The translations under genes and the position numbers were made by a program. From assembly GCA_023417655.1 (NCBI GenBank), contig JAEZFD010000014.1, positions 105,396-169,395 on the forward strand: a stretch of 64,000 nucleotides of DNA, written 5' to 3'. This document shows positions 63,906 through 64,000 of this stretch, in pieces; the stretch's first letter is position 1; each line of letters opens with the position of its first letter. The DNA is from Planctomycetota bacterium. GTDB taxonomy: Bacteria; Planctomycetota; Planctomycetia; Planctomycetales; Planctomycetaceae. The notes under the pieces were generated by a model. It made no database searches and had not been told where the DNA came from. It was given only the letters and a program-made list of their open reading frames with translations.

Positions 63906-64000
63906 TGTCGCCTTCCTGAATAATGCCGTTCTTGGACGGCAGAATGACCTCACCCACGGCCCAATCGGGTCCGACATCGACGATGCGAATCCGGCCAAGC
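63880..64000 (-). CDS. C-terminal end of a gene running off the window
   Basis: On the minus strand the frame from the right edge reads GRIRIVDVGPDWAVGEVIL and then PSKNGIIQEGDNVTTKLRI before a TGA stop at 63880-63882. The gene starts outside the window, with only about 39 residues visible. The beta-rich text suggests the end of an extracytoplasmic protein. No family recognised. Confidence 0.65.
   Translation of the reverse strand, partial: LGRIRIVDVGPDWAVGEVILPSKNGIIQEGDNVTTKLRI

Overview
The window reads as chromosome of a planctomycete, most likely order Planctomycetales. The basis is gene content: several PQQ-type beta-propeller secreted proteins, a zinc-ribbon/Pro-rich/TM protein of a type common in planctomycetes, a stand-alone CoaB, a ComB-family phosphatase, a PhoPQ-related secreted hydrolase, weak Shine-Dalgarno sites and moderate-to-high GC. 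The genus is not determined. I see no phage, plasmid, transposase, CRISPR array or rRNA. About 40 protein genes, one tRNA and a dispersed non-coding repeat are supported.

Layout. 1-7.8 kb: end of an unknown gene, a YacP-like NYN nuclease, a retropepsin-like zinc-protease-family protein, a YceH protein and a giant beta-propeller protein. 7.9-13.2 kb: a large MscS-family channel and gnd, converging on a shared hairpin terminator. 13.7-21.4 kb: a serine hydrolase, a PhoPQ-related hydrolase, a beta-CASP MBL protein, a candidate structured RNA with its own terminator, a BON-like protein, ComB and a glycosyltransferase. 21.5-24.8 kb: a three-gene minus-strand envelope operon with two paralogous domains. 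25-34 kb: an aldo/keto reductase, a BamB-like propeller, ruvB, a Met/Pro/Gln-rich TPR lipoprotein, an esterase-like hydrolase and a GH18 protein. 34.2 kb: tRNA-Asp(GTC). 34.9-36.5 kb: a WbaP-type exopolysaccharide priming transferase.

The most distinctive locus is 37.3-49.9 kb, a co-directional cluster. It holds a thioester-reductase-like SDR, a 2681-residue polyketide/PUFA-type synthase (KS, chain-length-factor-like KS, AT, ACP, ACP, KR, DH), a Rieske oxygenase, a FabL-type enoyl reductase and CoaB. The first two genes overlap at TAATG and the Rieske and FabL-like genes at ATGATGG. Together they could build a fully reduced long acyl chain (KS/AT/KR/DH in one protein, enoyl reduction in trans), oxidise it and release it reductively. 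The product is unknown; the nearest known relatives by architecture are PfaA/PfaC PUFA synthases and hglE-type glycolipid synthases.

50-64 kb: a small DMT-family transporter, a degenerate FHA-like protein, a histidine phosphatase, an MBL/RNase Z-like protein, serC, a Wzc-like tyrosine autokinase, DAHP synthase, a DksA/TraR protein, an HtrA protease, the zinc-ribbon protein, and a small membrane protein overlapping a gene that runs off the right edge.

Across the window I find four diverged copies of an intergenic element of about 60-110 bp, starting in its best copies with a 17-nt palindrome. In two copies its first three bases are the stop codon of the preceding gene. I do not recognise this family.
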